Shown here: positions 29,365-40,251 of the stretch, one piece after another
Position numbering within the stretch: position 1 is the stretch's first letter
Layout of the letters: each line of letters opens with the position of its first letter
Source of the DNA: Emiliania huxleyi CCMP1516
Lineage: Eukaryota > Haptophyta > Isochrysidales > Noelaerhabdaceae
NCBI RefSeq assembly: GCF_000372725.1
Contig: NW_005199045.1
Location: 611,417 to 675,416, forward strand
Length of the DNA stretch: 64,000 nucleotides
Direction of reading: 5' to 3'
Notes under the pieces: generated by a model
Databases searched by the model: none
The model's input: only the letters and a program-made list of their open reading frames with translations
Told to the model about the DNA's origin: nothing
Translations under genes and position numbers: made by a program

Positions 29365-31820
29365 ATGAACGAGCAGCTCGCGTTGATCGAGGAGGCCTTC
29401 CGCCGCGCCCGCAGCCAGCCCCTGTCGGGCGTGCCCATCGACATTGCCGTTGCGCGCCAGTACGGCGACTCAACCGTCACGCTGCGCACGCAGCTTCCGG
29501 CTCGCGGCGGCAATAGCTCGGTGCAGCCTCGGGCCGCGGGCCCATCGGGCGAGGCGTTCACGCTCGGCGACCTCAGCGCCGTCGCCAAGGGTAAGAGCGA
29601 CGAGGGGGTGGATCGGAAAGTCTCCACAGCCTCCTTCTTCGACCCGCCGAGCGGTGGCGATGGCGTCGCCCGCGGCGAGACGTCGCTGTCCTGGGCAGAT
29701 GGCGAGAGCTCGATGCAGGTGGGCACGCTGCTGGCAGAGATTGAGCGGCTGAAGCGCAAGGCGCTCTCTCGCGGCGTCAATCTCACTTCGCCGCAGGAGG
29801 ACGTGCCGGCGGAGGACGTGGCAATGCTGCGGCAGGTCTGTGCCGTAGCCCGCGGAGAGAGAGAGAGAGCGAGAGAGAGGTTGTGGGGAGCGCCTGGCTC
29901 GAGGACATCTGCGTGCCAGGCACAACTCTCAGCTCCGGTACAGCGCGGCTGCTCGAGAAGAGACCTCCAGATGGTCGAGCGCCCGGCCCGCATGCTCCTC
30001 CCTTGCTCCTCCTCACCCCTCGCTCCCTGCGCGCCCCGCAGGTCTTTATCATGGCGGACTCAACCAGCCGCGGCTCGATCGAGCTCGAGGAGCTCAAGAA
30101 CCTCCATCACGTGCTCGGCGAGCCGCTGACCGAGTCGGAGGCAGCCTCCGCCTTCAAGGCGCCGCCAACTCAGCCAACAAGCACGAGAGACGCCAGCTCA
30201 TTCGCAGAGCCCTACTCCACGGCCACGCCACACCCACACCGCCATGGGCGCCGGCATCTACGCCGGGGTGCTGGCACCTCCGGCAGCCGCGGGTAGGCGA
30301 TGGACTCGACCAAGTCGGGGACCGTCAACTTTGAGGACTTCCTCGCCTGGTACACGCTTGCGCACTCGTCGTCTGGCACCGCCCTCCCACTCAGAGGCGG
30401 GAGGCGCTCGCCGCGTGGGAGCTGACGCCGCGGCGGCGTGCACGCCGTAGGCATGCTCTCCAAAAAGGGACAGGCGTACACCAACCGCTTCAAGAAGATG
30501 ATGGGGCGGATCGGCGGCCAGTTCAAGCTCGAAAACATCACCGTCTCGGAGACCGGTTCTCGGCTGCCGCCCATCGCCCCCCGCCCCCTTCCTGCGGACG
30601 CCCCCTTCCTGCGCAGCGCATGGCCTAGCCGCTCCCGAGCCGCTCCCGAGCAGTGTCTGAGCCGGGCCCCTTGGCTGAACGCCGCGACACAGGCCAGTCG
30701 CGCTCGCTAGAGTACCGCGTGAACTTCTTCTACAACGACCACGGACACCTCAAGCAGATCTCGCCGTGGCACGACATTCCACTGTACGCCAACGACGGCG
30801 TCGCCCGATCAAGCGAAGGCTGATACATTGGTCGGGATCGCGTCCTCTAAAACGCCTGGCCTGCCGCCGGTAGGCGCCATCCATTTCATCACCGAGATCC
30901 CCAAGTTTTCGCGCGCAAAGTTCGAGATTGCCACGGGCGAAGTGCTCAACCCGATCAAGCGAGACGACACCAGCCAGTGAGGAGAGGCGGTGCGTGGGCC
31001 TGCCACTGACCTCGCGCGGCGCACGGCATAGGCAGGACGTCAAGAACGGCAAGCTGCGAGACTACAACTTCGGCGCGATATTCCCGCCCCTTTGCCCCTC
31101 CGGCGGACCCGTCCGCGATGCGTCTGCGACGCGTCCCTCGGTAGGTGACATGCTCTTCAACTACGGCGCGTTCCCTCAGACGTGGGAGGACCCGCAGGCG
31201 CCGAGCCATTGCCCCCGCCATGCCACCGCCACCGCCGTCGCCGCTGCCGTCACTTCCGCCGTCGGTTTCGCCGTTTCGCCCCCGCCGGGGCTCCGACCCC
31301 CGCCACAGCCGCCGACGCCCTCACTGCCACCGCCCTCTCAATCCCCGCACCGTAGCACACGACGCCCGACACGGGCCACATTGGTGACAACGACCCGATT
31401 GATGCCGTCGAGATCGGGACCAAGATTCTGAAGACGGGCTCCGTCACCAAGGTGGTCGCGGGACGAGCGGCGGGCTGCTTCCCAGCGCATACTCGAGGCG
31501 GTGTGTGCGCATAGGTCAAGATCCTCGGCTGCCTTGCGATGATTGACGACGGCGAGACGGACTGGAAGTGCATCGTGATCAATGTGGACGACATCCTCGC
31601 GCCGCGGCTCAATGACATCGACGACGTCGAGGCGGAGCTGCCCGGCTTTGTGTCGACGTTGCGCGAGTGGCTGCGCATGTACAAGACGGTCGACGGCAAG
31701 CCGCAAAACGAGTTTGGCCTCGACGAGAAGGCGGTGGGCCGCGAGTACACGCTCAAGGTGATTGCTGAGACGCACGAATTTTGGAAGCGGCTGACCGCCT
31801 CTGGCGCAAAGACGGTCTAG
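29365..31820 (+). CDS. EF-hand / soluble inorganic pyrophosphatase fusion
   Basis: Ten exons (29365-29835, 30042-30158, 30297-30375, 30451-30555, 30693-30797, 30874-30958, 31032-31072, 31145-31197, 31356-31451, 31515-31820) give 485 residues. Residues about 155-225 hold two EF-hand loops, DSTSRGSIELEE and DSTKSGTVNFED, each with acidic residues at metal positions. A family-I pyrophosphatase follows: SRSLEYRVNFFYND, SPWHDIPLYAN, EIPKFSRAKFEIATGEVLNP, QDVKNGKLRDY, FNYGAFPQTWEDP, the signature GDNDPIDAVEIG, and DDGETDWKCIVINVDD. All catalytic Asp clusters are present. It hydrolyses pyrophosphate to phosphate. The N-terminal 150 residues are Ser/Gly-rich. Six of nine introns are GC-AG. The EF-hands suggest calcium control, which is inference. 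No targeting sequence is obvious. Confidence 0.93.
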
Positions 31821-32458
31821 CCAGACCCTCGACAGTCCCCCCCCCCCTTGACCGGGCACTCGTACACGACCCCTCTCTCGCGGCCACCTGTTTTCGGCGG
31901 GCGGACGCGGGACGCACGCATTGCGATTGGCGCTGCGGCCGACGCAGATACGACTCTGTGTGAGCCGACGGTCTTCGCGGCGCCCAAGAGAGACGGGTCA
32001 CGGTAGCCGTTGCCGTCGTGCCGGTACTGCGAGGCGCGGGAGATATCGAGTACGGTAGATCGAGAGGTCTTTGCTGCGGCAGCGAGCCGGGAGCGTAGAT
32101 TCTTCTTTGATATTAATTGTTGAGATACGACGACTCGTTATTGTGTCTGTGCTCATTCCGCCGGCTCTCCTGCTGGCTGCTCCCCGCCTCACAGTCTCCC
32201 TCTCGCCGCACGCTGGTGGCCCGGGGGGCCCGGGGGCGGCGGCGCGGGCGGCGGCGCGGGGCCGCGGCAATGCGCGCAGCCACATTAGCACATATATGCG
32301 CAAATAAAGCCGAACACCGAACCGAACTGCCACAGGATGTGGTTGGCCCCACTGCCCCGCTGAGCGCTGAGGGTGTGGCGGCGTCCCCGGGCAGCGCGCG
32401 GCGAGGCTCGTAGAGGTCATGGGAGAGATCGGATATGGCGGCATGTTCCTCCTGTGCC
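31821..32458. other. Intergenic stretch, no gene
   Basis: 3' flanks of the convergent pyrophosphatase and proline-rich protein genes. A GGCGGCGCG-rich patch lies at about 32228-32262. No coding signal. Confidence 0.5.
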
Positions 32459-33535
32459 TCAGAAGAGTTGCGGCCCGCGATGCCCGCGATCGCTGCGGGT
32501 GCGGCCGCCCCTGCCCTGGTCCTGACTCGTCGCCACTTCGCTTGCCAGCCCCGCGATCTCCCGCCGGAGCCTGCGGGCCTCTCTACGTAATCTCCAAATC
32601 CGGTGCATCCGCCCACCGCCCTTCACGCTCTCCAGCACGCACCACAGTGCTGCGACTGAGAGCAGAAGCGCATAAGGCGTCAGGTCCTGGACAACTGGCC
32701 GTGGCGGCGGCGCTACAGGGGGCGCAGCTGGCGCCAAGCTGGCCACGCCGCGGCTACTCCTGCTCAGATGCGCGCCGGCGGGCCCCGGGGGCGAGGGGAA
32801 GAGCGGGTACTTGGAGACGCACGTGTACTGCTGCGCTTTCGGGTCAGAGTCGCCCACGAGCTGTCCCGAATGGGTGATGTACCGGACGCATCGCGGCAAG
32901 CCCTTCTTGCGACACCCGTTGTAGATGTTGAGCGGCGACGCGGCCCAGGCGATAGCGATGCAACGCGGGTCCGTGTGGCAAAGCGCGGTGCACGCGTAGA
33001 GGGACTGACAGCCTTGTAGAGATTGCAAGGTGTTTGTGGCCGTCCGACCAGCTTCGCGGCAGTAGCCCTTGCCAACACGCCACGTGGGAGCAGTAGGGGG
33101 TAGCGATGGAGGCTCGGGTGGCGGTGCTGGCGGTGCTGGCGGTGCTGGTGGGCGCGACGGCGGCGACGGCGGCGACGGCGGCGACGGTGGCGACGGCGAC
33201 GGTGGCGGAGGTGCGAGTGGCGGCCGCAACGGTGGGGGAGCGAGCGGCGGCGGTGGACGGGGCGGCGGCGGAGGTGTCTGCGGCGGCTCTGGTGGTGAAG
33301 GAGGTGGACTCGCTGGGGGCGGTGGCCGCGGGAAGGGCGGCGGCGGCGGTGGTGGAAGCGGCGAGGGCGGCGGTGGACGCGGATGGGTTGGCCGTGATGT
33401 GCTCCTAGGAACCGGGATGGGCCGGGTGCTGCCCTGATTAGCCTTCGATGGAGGCGTTTCGGTTGGATCTGGTATCATTGAGAGCAGTAAAGCCGCCGCT
33501 GGAGCCAGGAAGAGCGCGAGGGCGGCGGTGGCCAT
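32459..33535 (-). CDS. Secreted/membrane protein with proline-rich stalk and PAN-like Cys domain
   Basis: Intronless, 358 residues from the ATG at 33535, chosen because it starts a signal peptide (MATAALALFLAPAAALLL). A longer frame to 33670 exists. Residues about 45-150 are almost pure Pro/Ser/Ala (PPPSPSPPSPPSPPS type), like hydroxyproline-rich wall glycoproteins. A domain with six to eight cysteines follows: GYCREAGRT, GCQSLYACTALCHTDPRC, GCRKKGLPRC and YTCVSKYP. Its spacing is reminiscent of PAN/apple ligand-binding modules. Near the C-terminus, TPYALLLSVAALWCVLESV can span a membrane, then a basic tail. Likely a cell-surface protein; ligand unknown. Confidence 0.7.
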   Translation of the reverse strand: MATAALALFLAPAAALLLSMIPDPTETPPSKANQGSTRPIPVPRSTSRPTHPRPPPPSPLPPPPPPPFPRPPPPASPPPSPPEPPQTPPPPPRPPPPLAPPPLRPPLAPPPPSPSPPSPPSPPSPPSRPPAPPAPPAPPPEPPSLPPTAPTWRVGKGYCREAGRTATNTLQSLQGCQSLYACTALCHTDPRCIAIAWAASPLNIYNGCRKKGLPRCVRYITHSGQLVGDSDPKAQQYTCVSKYPLFPSPPGPAGAHLSRSSRGVASLAPAAPPVAPPPRPVVQDLTPYALLLSVAALWCVLESVKGGGRMHRIWRLRREARRLRREIAGLASEVATSQDQGRGGRTRSDRGHRGPQLF

Positions 33536-33603
33536 GACGCCCTTTTCGCGCAAACGTCGAGGACGTGCGCGCCCAAAGATCACAAGTTGAGATTCACGCA
33601 CTC

Positions 33604-33690
33604 GATAGGGTCGATTCCGCGTGGTACGGGACCCCTCGATCGTCTCGCCCTCCCTCGCTGGTGTGTTCATTGGGTGGGGTCATAACAAAC
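33604..33690 (+). repeat. Dispersed repeat, copy 1 (second at 48009-48093)
   Basis: GATAGGGTCGATTCCGC, GGTACGGGACCCCTCGATCG and TCTCGCCCTCCCTC are shared in order with 48009-48093, same orientation, a few mismatches. No coding content. Confidence 0.85.
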
Positions 33691-33922
33691 ACGGTGCAGG
33701 ATCGAGGTGCACGCTGCAGAAGCAGTGTCGCCCCCCCTCTCCATCGATCGTCTGTCTCACTGGGTGGGAGACGTCGGTCGGCGGTGGTGGCGGTGTGACC
33801 GATCGAGCTACAAGAGGAGCTTGTTCAGCAGGATCAGGGTGGGCGGAGCAGTACCTCACTTCCTCAATGGCGGTGAGCTTCAGAACTCCAGGCCAGCGCC
33901 ACCACGCGTCCTCCCCTTCACC

Positions 33923-34474
33923 GGATTCCCATCACTGAGCCGACAATGCTACGGGTAGCCCCAGGGTGGCGCCCACCCATACCCTCGGGCACTTGCCTGC
34001 GCCCTCACGCGCTAGCCCACGCCCTGCCCCGCAAGATCTCACTCCATCCCGGCCTGCGGCATACCTCGGCACCCCTCTTGCACGGAATCTGAGCGTGAGG
34101 GAATCTGAGCGTGAGGGAATCTGAGCGTGAGGGAACCTGGGCAGTGCCGCGTAGTGCGGCGTGCGCGCGGGCGTGCGCGCACGTGCGCGGGCGTCGCGGG
34201 CGTGCGCGGGCGTGCGCGCACGTGCGCGCACGTGCGCGCACGTGCGCGCACGTGCGCGGGCGGGCGCGTAGTGCTGCGTAGTGCCGCGTAGTGCCACGTG
34301 CGCGCACGTGCGCGCACGTGCGCGCGCGCGTGCGCGGCGTGCGTGCGTGCGCGGGCGTGCGCGCGCGTGCGCGGCGTGCGCGGCCAGGGCGCAGGCAAGT
34401 GCCTAAGGGTATGGGGGTGGGCGCCACCCAGCCTGGGGCTACCCATAGCATCGTCGGCTCAGTGATGGGTATCC
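33923..34474. mobile_element. 552-bp fold-back element with about 85-bp inverted ends and CG-rich core
   Basis: The left arm, beginning CCCATCACTGAGCCGA at 33928 and running through GGTAGCCCCAGG, GGCGCCCACCCATACCCT to GCAAGTGCC-type sequence, is matched inverted at about 34388-34474. The core holds CTGAGCGTGAGGGAAT three times (34091-34136) and a minisatellite of ACGTGCGCGC/GGGCGTGCGC units (34150-34370). Nothing is coded. The target duplication is not clear; ACC on both sides is possible. Confidence 0.7.
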
Positions 34475-34835
34475 ACCCATCGGCTCATGTGTGGATTCAC
34501 AACCTTCTTGGAAGGTGCCTATATGGGCTTCCAGTATCGGACAGACATGCGCTTTTGGCCGGTGGCCCCCTCCTCGAACATGGTACCTCCGGTGAGATGA
34601 GTGGCTGCCAGTTCGAGAGATCGAGACTGGGGCCGATCGAACTTGAGTTGTTCGGAGGAGGAATCCGGCCAGCACGGGTACAAAGAGGGGTACCCGGAGA
34701 ATCCCCAGCTGCGGAAATGTAGTGTCGCTCAAGAGGTGCGATACTGCGGGGGAGTGTAACGTAGTGTCGCTCAAGAGCCGTGCCGGAAACTGCGGGGAGT
34801 GTAAGGTGCCTATGGGCTTCCAGCGTATCGGACCT
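34475..34835. repeat. Tandem duplication downstream of the intronless gene
   Basis: GGTGCCTAT(AT)GGGCTTCCAG followed by GACATGCGCTTTTGGCCGGTGGCC occurs at 34513-34567 and again at 34804-34867. The latter covers the last nine codons and stop of the gene ending at 34836. GTAGTGTCGCTCAAGAG also occurs twice (34720 and 34761). The left copy is therefore a duplicated gene end. Confidence 0.8.
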
Positions 34836-36467
34836 TCAAGACATGCGCTTTTGGCCGGTGGCCTCGGCCAGCAGCTCAGCACCCGGATCGGATAGCTTGC
34901 TGAAGTGGACAAGCGGGGCGGTGGCCGAGAAGCCGGTCGCGGAATCGCCCTCCTTAGAGAAGACAGCGATATCGACGCTTCCGAGGCGCCCGCAGCGGAT
35001 GCGGTCCACCATGCGAAGCTGCCTCTCGTCCCACCGCTTGTCCGAGCTGCCAGCATGGTGCAACAGCTCCAAACGGCGAAGGCATGCACGGCGAAGCGAC
35101 CGAATGCTGGCAACCAACTGGTCGTCGAACGCCATACTCGAGGCTAGGTGTGTGATGCTCTCTCTACGCGCAACTAGGAGCCGCTGCACGTCGGAAGGCA
35201 GCGCACCGGTTCCCGTCGTCTCGATCGCCTCGACGGTGGCGGCGATGTTGGAGGGCGATCCGTCGGACTCGAGCGCAGTAGCGAGCGAGTTGACGAGCGC
35301 CTTGGCGTTGGGGTCGAGCTGCGACACGGCGGCGAGGATCGCCTGGTCCGAGTCCTCCTCGAGCTCCGTCTTAGTGTTCGCGCCAGCGCTCCGGACGATG
35401 ATATGCGGCGCCGAGGCTGCGGGCGCGACGCCATGCGGCTGAGCACTCGAGCTCTTCTTGGCCTGCTGGCACTTCATGATGAAGATGGCTGCCGTGCTGG
35501 CGTCCATTGGTGGGCCGCCGGCGAGCGCCGAGAGACCAGCCTCCGGAAGCGACGCCAGCCCGGAGGACATGAAGTCGCGAAGCATCTGCTTGAAGACCGC
35601 CTGATCGCCCTCGGCAACTCGCTGCTGCGCAGCATCGGTGCAGATAAACGGGATGGTCTTCTCCATGAACTCACCAAACTGCCCGCCGGCGTCGACGCGG
35701 CGGACGAGCGCTTCGTAGGGGGTAGCGGGCGCCGCAGGCGACGGCGCGCTCGCTTTGAAGGCCTGGCCGAACCGTCCGAGGAAGGCCGTCGCTTCGGCGA
35801 GGGTCAGCTGACCTTTTGCTGAGATCTCACCACGGAGAGACGTGTGGGCGGCCTCGCCGGCTGCCGCCTCCAGCGCCACTGCGAAGCTCTGAATCCGGAC
35901 AGCCTCCGGCAGCATGGAAGCGCCGAGGGCCGGCATCTTGTCGCAAAGGCCTAGCACTTCGGCCGCCTCGACGTTACCAGCGGCCACTGACCCAGAGGCA
36001 GGCAGCTTGCGAAACATCTCGAGAGCAAACGGGGCTCCGAGAATCGAGACCGGCCTTGGCGCGGCAGGTCCGGCACCGCCCGTGTTGGGCGGGTCGGTCC
36101 GCGGCCGAGGAGCTGCGGCCGCCTGCTCGAAGGCAGTCTTCCAGTCCCTCCAACCCGGGTAGAATCGGGCAGTCTCACGAGCAGTGTACGTCTTTGTAGC
36201 ATGCACGGACTGCTCAGCCTGCGTCGCGGCCGCGAGCTCGGCCGCCGAAGCGGTCAGGCCGAGCAGCCCTTTGATCAGCGGCTGCGCCAGCTGCTCTGCC
36301 AGATCCCTGCCAGTACCAGCATTCATGATCTTGACGGTGAATGAAGCGGCGCTTCCAGCAATCGACATCTGGGTACACACGACCATCTGACCTTGCGCGA
36401 CCTCATCGTTGAGCGCTCGAGGAGCCGCAAGCACGAACCTGCTCAGAAGGTTGTTGAAATCGACCAT
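34836..36467 (-). CDS. Intronless 543-residue protein of unknown function
   Basis: A single uninterrupted frame with ordinary amino-acid composition, Ala-rich and largely helical. Segments such as MVVCTQMSIAGSAASFTVKI, QPLIKGLLGLTASAAELA and RQLRMVDRIRCGRLGSVDIA look structured, but I recognise no family or catalytic motif. Most recognised genes around it have many introns, so the lack of any in 1.6 kb, the duplicated gene end downstream and a fold-back element next door suggest a retro-copy or a gene from a mobile element. The start at 36467 is the first ATG of the frame. Confidence 0.6.
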   Translation of the reverse strand: MVDFNNLLSRFVLAAPRALNDEVAQGQMVVCTQMSIAGSAASFTVKIMNAGTGRDLAEQLAQPLIKGLLGLTASAAELAAATQAEQSVHATKTYTARETARFYPGWRDWKTAFEQAAAAPRPRTDPPNTGGAGPAAPRPVSILGAPFALEMFRKLPASGSVAAGNVEAAEVLGLCDKMPALGASMLPEAVRIQSFAVALEAAAGEAAHTSLRGEISAKGQLTLAEATAFLGRFGQAFKASAPSPAAPATPYEALVRRVDAGGQFGEFMEKTIPFICTDAAQQRVAEGDQAVFKQMLRDFMSSGLASLPEAGLSALAGGPPMDASTAAIFIMKCQQAKKSSSAQPHGVAPAASAPHIIVRSAGANTKTELEEDSDQAILAAVSQLDPNAKALVNSLATALESDGSPSNIAATVEAIETTGTGALPSDVQRLLVARRESITHLASSMAFDDQLVASIRSLRRACLRRLELLHHAGSSDKRWDERQLRMVDRIRCGRLGSVDIAVFSKEGDSATGFSATAPLVHFSKLSDPGAELLAEATGQKRMS

Positions 36468-36697
36468 GGCGACTGGCGACTGAAATCAGAACCCAGAGCA
36501 GAGAGCTGGGACGAAAGCGACGCACCTGCCAACGAGAAGTTGCGCCGACGTCCGTTCGTTACATCTCGCTGCACATGGGGAATATCACATACGGGGGCCA
36601 GAGGCAGGAGCTCGACTCGCCGCTATGAGCCCGGCCCCTCCCCTCAGCAGAGCAGGCGTGAAACCGTGCCGGATTTCACGCAACACACTTGGCCACC

Positions 36698-38684
36698 ATG
36701 GTGCTGCGGGAGACGGTCTCGGTCGGCGAGAGCATCGCCATCGCAGTGGCAGCACTCGGCTCGGGCGTCGCCGTGGGCATGAGTGTCTCGGATGAGCCGA
36801 CGCCGCACCTGATCACTCCTCTTGAAGCAACGATGCCCACCCCGTCCCGCCTCTACTTGAACGGATCTGACACACGTGATTGCCCATAGCTGCCGCTGCT
36901 TGTTGTCGCCGCCGCGACCGTCTTCCTCCTCGTCCGCAGCGCGCCGGCCGGTCGCGCTCACGGCTTGCCGCGCTGGAAGGGTTCTGGCAATGCGCGCGAT
37001 GATTTTCTGGCAGTGTGCAGGGAGCTGACCGCGGAGCTTGTCGCCGAGGTGGAGACGTGCCAGCCGCCGCTCCCGAGTAGCGTGGCGTCGCACATTGCGC
37101 GGCTCGTCGAGTACAACGTACCCAAGGGGAAGCTCAACCGCGGCCTGACTGTCGTCGAGGCGATGGAGGTGCGTTGCCGCACCGCCACCTGCGCCGCCGC
37201 CGCCTGCGCCGCTTTTGCCACCGCTGCGCCGCCGCCTCCACACCGCCGCCACCGGCTCTGCGCCTGCCCGCCGTGCCGTAGGCCATCAAAGGTCACGCGG
37301 CGCCAGAGCAGCAGTGGCGTGCCGCCGCCCTCGGCTGGTGCATCGAGTGGTTGCAGGCCTACTTTTTGGTCGCGGACGACATTATGGACGCGTCCGAGAC
37401 GCGGCGCGGCCAGGTCTGCTGGTACAAGGTGGAGGACATTGGCATGAACGCGATCAACGACGGCACCGACCCAGACAAAATTCGGCCCTTTCCCCCCGGA
37501 CGCGCCGCAGGCGCCCGTAAAGTGCGCCGTAGGCATCCTGCTCGAGATGCACATCTACTCGATCCTGCGGCGCCACTTCCGCGAGGACCCGCTGTACGTG
37601 CCTCTGATGGAGCTCTTCCACGAGGTGACGCTGCAGACTGCGGTCGGTCAGCTCCTCGACCTCACCACCGCAGACCCGGACAAGGCGCGAGATCGGATGC
37701 GGCCAGAGCCGGGTCGTCCGAGATTCCCTGCGAGCTCAAAGCACCCTCCGCGCAGGTCGACTTTTCGCGCTTCTGCATGGCAACCTACACCAACATCGTC
37801 GTCTACAAGACTGCATTCTACACCTTCTACCTGCCGATCGCTTGCGCCATGCTCCTCTCGGGCTACCGTGACCCCGCCCTATTCGCAAAGGTGCGAGGGC
37901 CAGCCGAGAGCACGCCGCGATCGAGTCGATCGGCGACGACCCATGACGCTCGCCGCATGCATGCATCTCTCTGCCTCCGCCCCCCTCCACAGGCGCGCGA
38001 GATTTGCGTGCTCATGGGCGAGTACTTCCAGGCAACTCGCCTGTGTAGTCTTTGAGGCTCTCGCCACTCCCTGTACACCATCAGCGAAATCTGCACGCAC
38101 ACCGCAGGACTGCACCGCCCCCCCCTCGGAACACCAATCTAAAGGAACCCAAAGCTGGAACCCTAAACGATTGGCTGTAGGTGCAAGATGACTACCTCGA
38201 TTGCTACGGCGACCCGGCAAAGATTGGCAAGGAGCGCCCCCAACACGCCATGGCCGCCTCTCTCGCGCCTCGGCATTGCCCACCGCCTTTCCTGCGCCAC
38301 TTGGGGCTTCTCGCTAGCGTCCGTGGCGTCTCGCTGGAGCCCGCGCGCGCTGTGGTGTGGAGCGCTCGCTCGCCCCCCCCCCCCCCCCCCCCAAAGGTGG
38401 GCACCGACATCCGCGACAACAAGTGCTCATGGCTGATCAACACGTGCCTTGCGGTGGCGACGCCGGCGCAGAAGAAGGACCTCGAGGCCAACTATGCGCG
38501 CAACGACGCTCGTTGCGAGGCCAAGGTGCGCCAAATCTTTAGCGAGTGCGGCGTGAAGGAGGCCTTCCATGAGTACGAGGAGGCAACAGCGGCGCAGCTG
38601 CGTGCCCTCATCGCCGAGGTGCAGGGCATGCCCCCAACTATCTTCTCGACCCTCCTCTCACGCATCTACAAGCGACAGAAGTAA
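36698..38684 (+). CDS. Farnesyl diphosphate synthase with N-terminal hydrophobic segment
   Basis: Eight exons (36698-36784, 36890-37168, 37282-37462, 37533-37684, 37756-37890, 37993-38031, 38181-38231, 38397-38684), 403 residues. It condenses IPP with DMAPP and then GPP to make FPP for sterols and prenylation. Motifs are [12 protein letters not shown], first Asp-rich motif [29 protein letters not shown], Lys/Thr site [16 protein letters not shown], second Asp-rich motif [11 protein letters not shown], and [15 protein letters not shown] across the last splice, ending in IYKRQK. Aromatic residues before the first Asp motif suit a C15 product. Intron donors are GT, GT, GC, GC, GT, GC and, for 38232-38396, apparently GA. 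The first two exons add about 45 hydrophobic residues ([15 protein letters not shown] and [15 protein letters not shown]), either a membrane anchor or organelle signal, unusual for FPPS. Confidence 0.93.
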
Positions 38685-39025
38685 GAGGGAACGGGCGTTC
38701 TGTTGGGCGTCTGGACGCCCCCCCCCCGCACCAACCCGGCGCTACTGACGCGTCCCCGGTGTTCTCTGACTGTTTCTCGGCACGGGCCACGCCCACGGCC
38801 ATGGCCCGCGGGTCCGGTTTTGGCCGGGAGCGGTATGGGGCGCGGCCCTGCGGGCGGAGACCGGAGATTCGGCGAGGGGGCGGGGGACTTTAGACCTGTC
38901 CAGTCCAAATATAAATATCCGCGCCGGCGGCGCAAACGCTCCACAGGGGCACACCGAGAGCCCATAGCGCACATTGCGTCATTGGGCGTCGCGACCCGGG
39001 CGCGTACTCGAGTACGTGTCACGAG
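38685..39025. other. Intergenic stretch between convergent genes
   Basis: No coding signal; one GC-rich stretch at about 38790-38890. Confidence 0.5.
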
Positions 39026-40191
39026 TCAGCACAGATGCTGCGGCAGCTCAAACTCGCGGCCCGCGACCCGCTCTTCCAGACCCTCGCCCGCATAGGACAC
39101 GAGGGGCGAGATTTCCAGCAGCGGGCGAGGGCGAGACCCATTGCCGCTATTGGCGGCGACGCATGGTCGCGGCGCCTTGACCGTCCCACCGGCTGCGACT
39201 AAGCGGTCAACGCACAGGCGAGAGAAAGCGGCGCACGCCGTGTCGGGGCTATCGCTCGCAGCGCCCGGCGCGTTCTTCACTGGCGCAAACTCGTGCTCGC
39301 GTGGCACCTGCGGCGAGAGCGAAGCGAGGGGTGGGCTGGACACGAGGGCAAATTGCTTCGTCGGAGCCCCTCTTGGTGGTGAGGGTAGAAGTGGGAAGAG
39401 ATACCTGCAGCGCCACTAGCTTGGCGGCGTGCGGGAAAGTGTCAAAAATGAAGAGCTCAAGCTTGATGGCGTTTGGTTCCGACGGTTGCAGCGGCACGCT
39501 GCCTCCGCCCTTGTCTGGGTCGAGGCAGGGGACCTTCTTACGAGCAACGTGCCTATGGCGACGGTCGCTGCCCCACTCACCGCCGAGGGCACGCATCATA
39601 TCGGGCGCGCGCGGCAAGAAGCGCACAGCGGCAGCGACGCGCTCCCCTCCTCGCCCAAGGCGCCGGCGGCGAAGGCGCGCAGAAACGGGAGGCTGAACCA
39701 GTTGACGCAGATGTGTGCGGCGCCGTAGAGCAGCCGCGTGCCCGAGCCGGACAGCGCCTGGGCGGGAAAACGGGAGGGAGAGGGGGTCGATGTTGTTCCG
39801 TCAGCAGAGAGATGTGCCGTCGACAGTGCTGCGTCGGGACGCCTCGCGAGTGGCCTCCGCCATCTCGGTGGAGATTTCGGAATACTCCACGACGTGGGGC
39901 TTGCCGCCCACCGAGGCCAGCACGCCAACCTTCTCGTGTGGGTCCGCCTGCATCAGAGGGGGGCTGCTCGTTGCGGCTGGCAACTGCGAAAGAAACTACT
40001 GTGCGGCAATTCGGCGGTTGCTTCGAGACGGGACAATCGTGGCTCGGGAGGGGCGACAGTCTGAGCACTGAGGGCGCCGCCTTGGCGATGGTCTTGACGC
40101 CGCAGTCGGCGCCACGCAGCGAGCAGAAGCCGACAAAGGTCGGGTCAGCAACATGGCAGAGCACGTTGTCGACGCCAAACTGGGGAGGGGG

Positions 40192-40251
<60 letters not shown>

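Noticed and set aside
33069-33437. Gly-rich protein on the plus strand
   Set aside because: Complement of the proline stalk of the 33535-32459 gene.
34140-34370. CRISPR-like regular repeats
   Set aside because: Units are contiguous CG-rich minisatellite without spacers, inside a fold-back element in a eukaryote.
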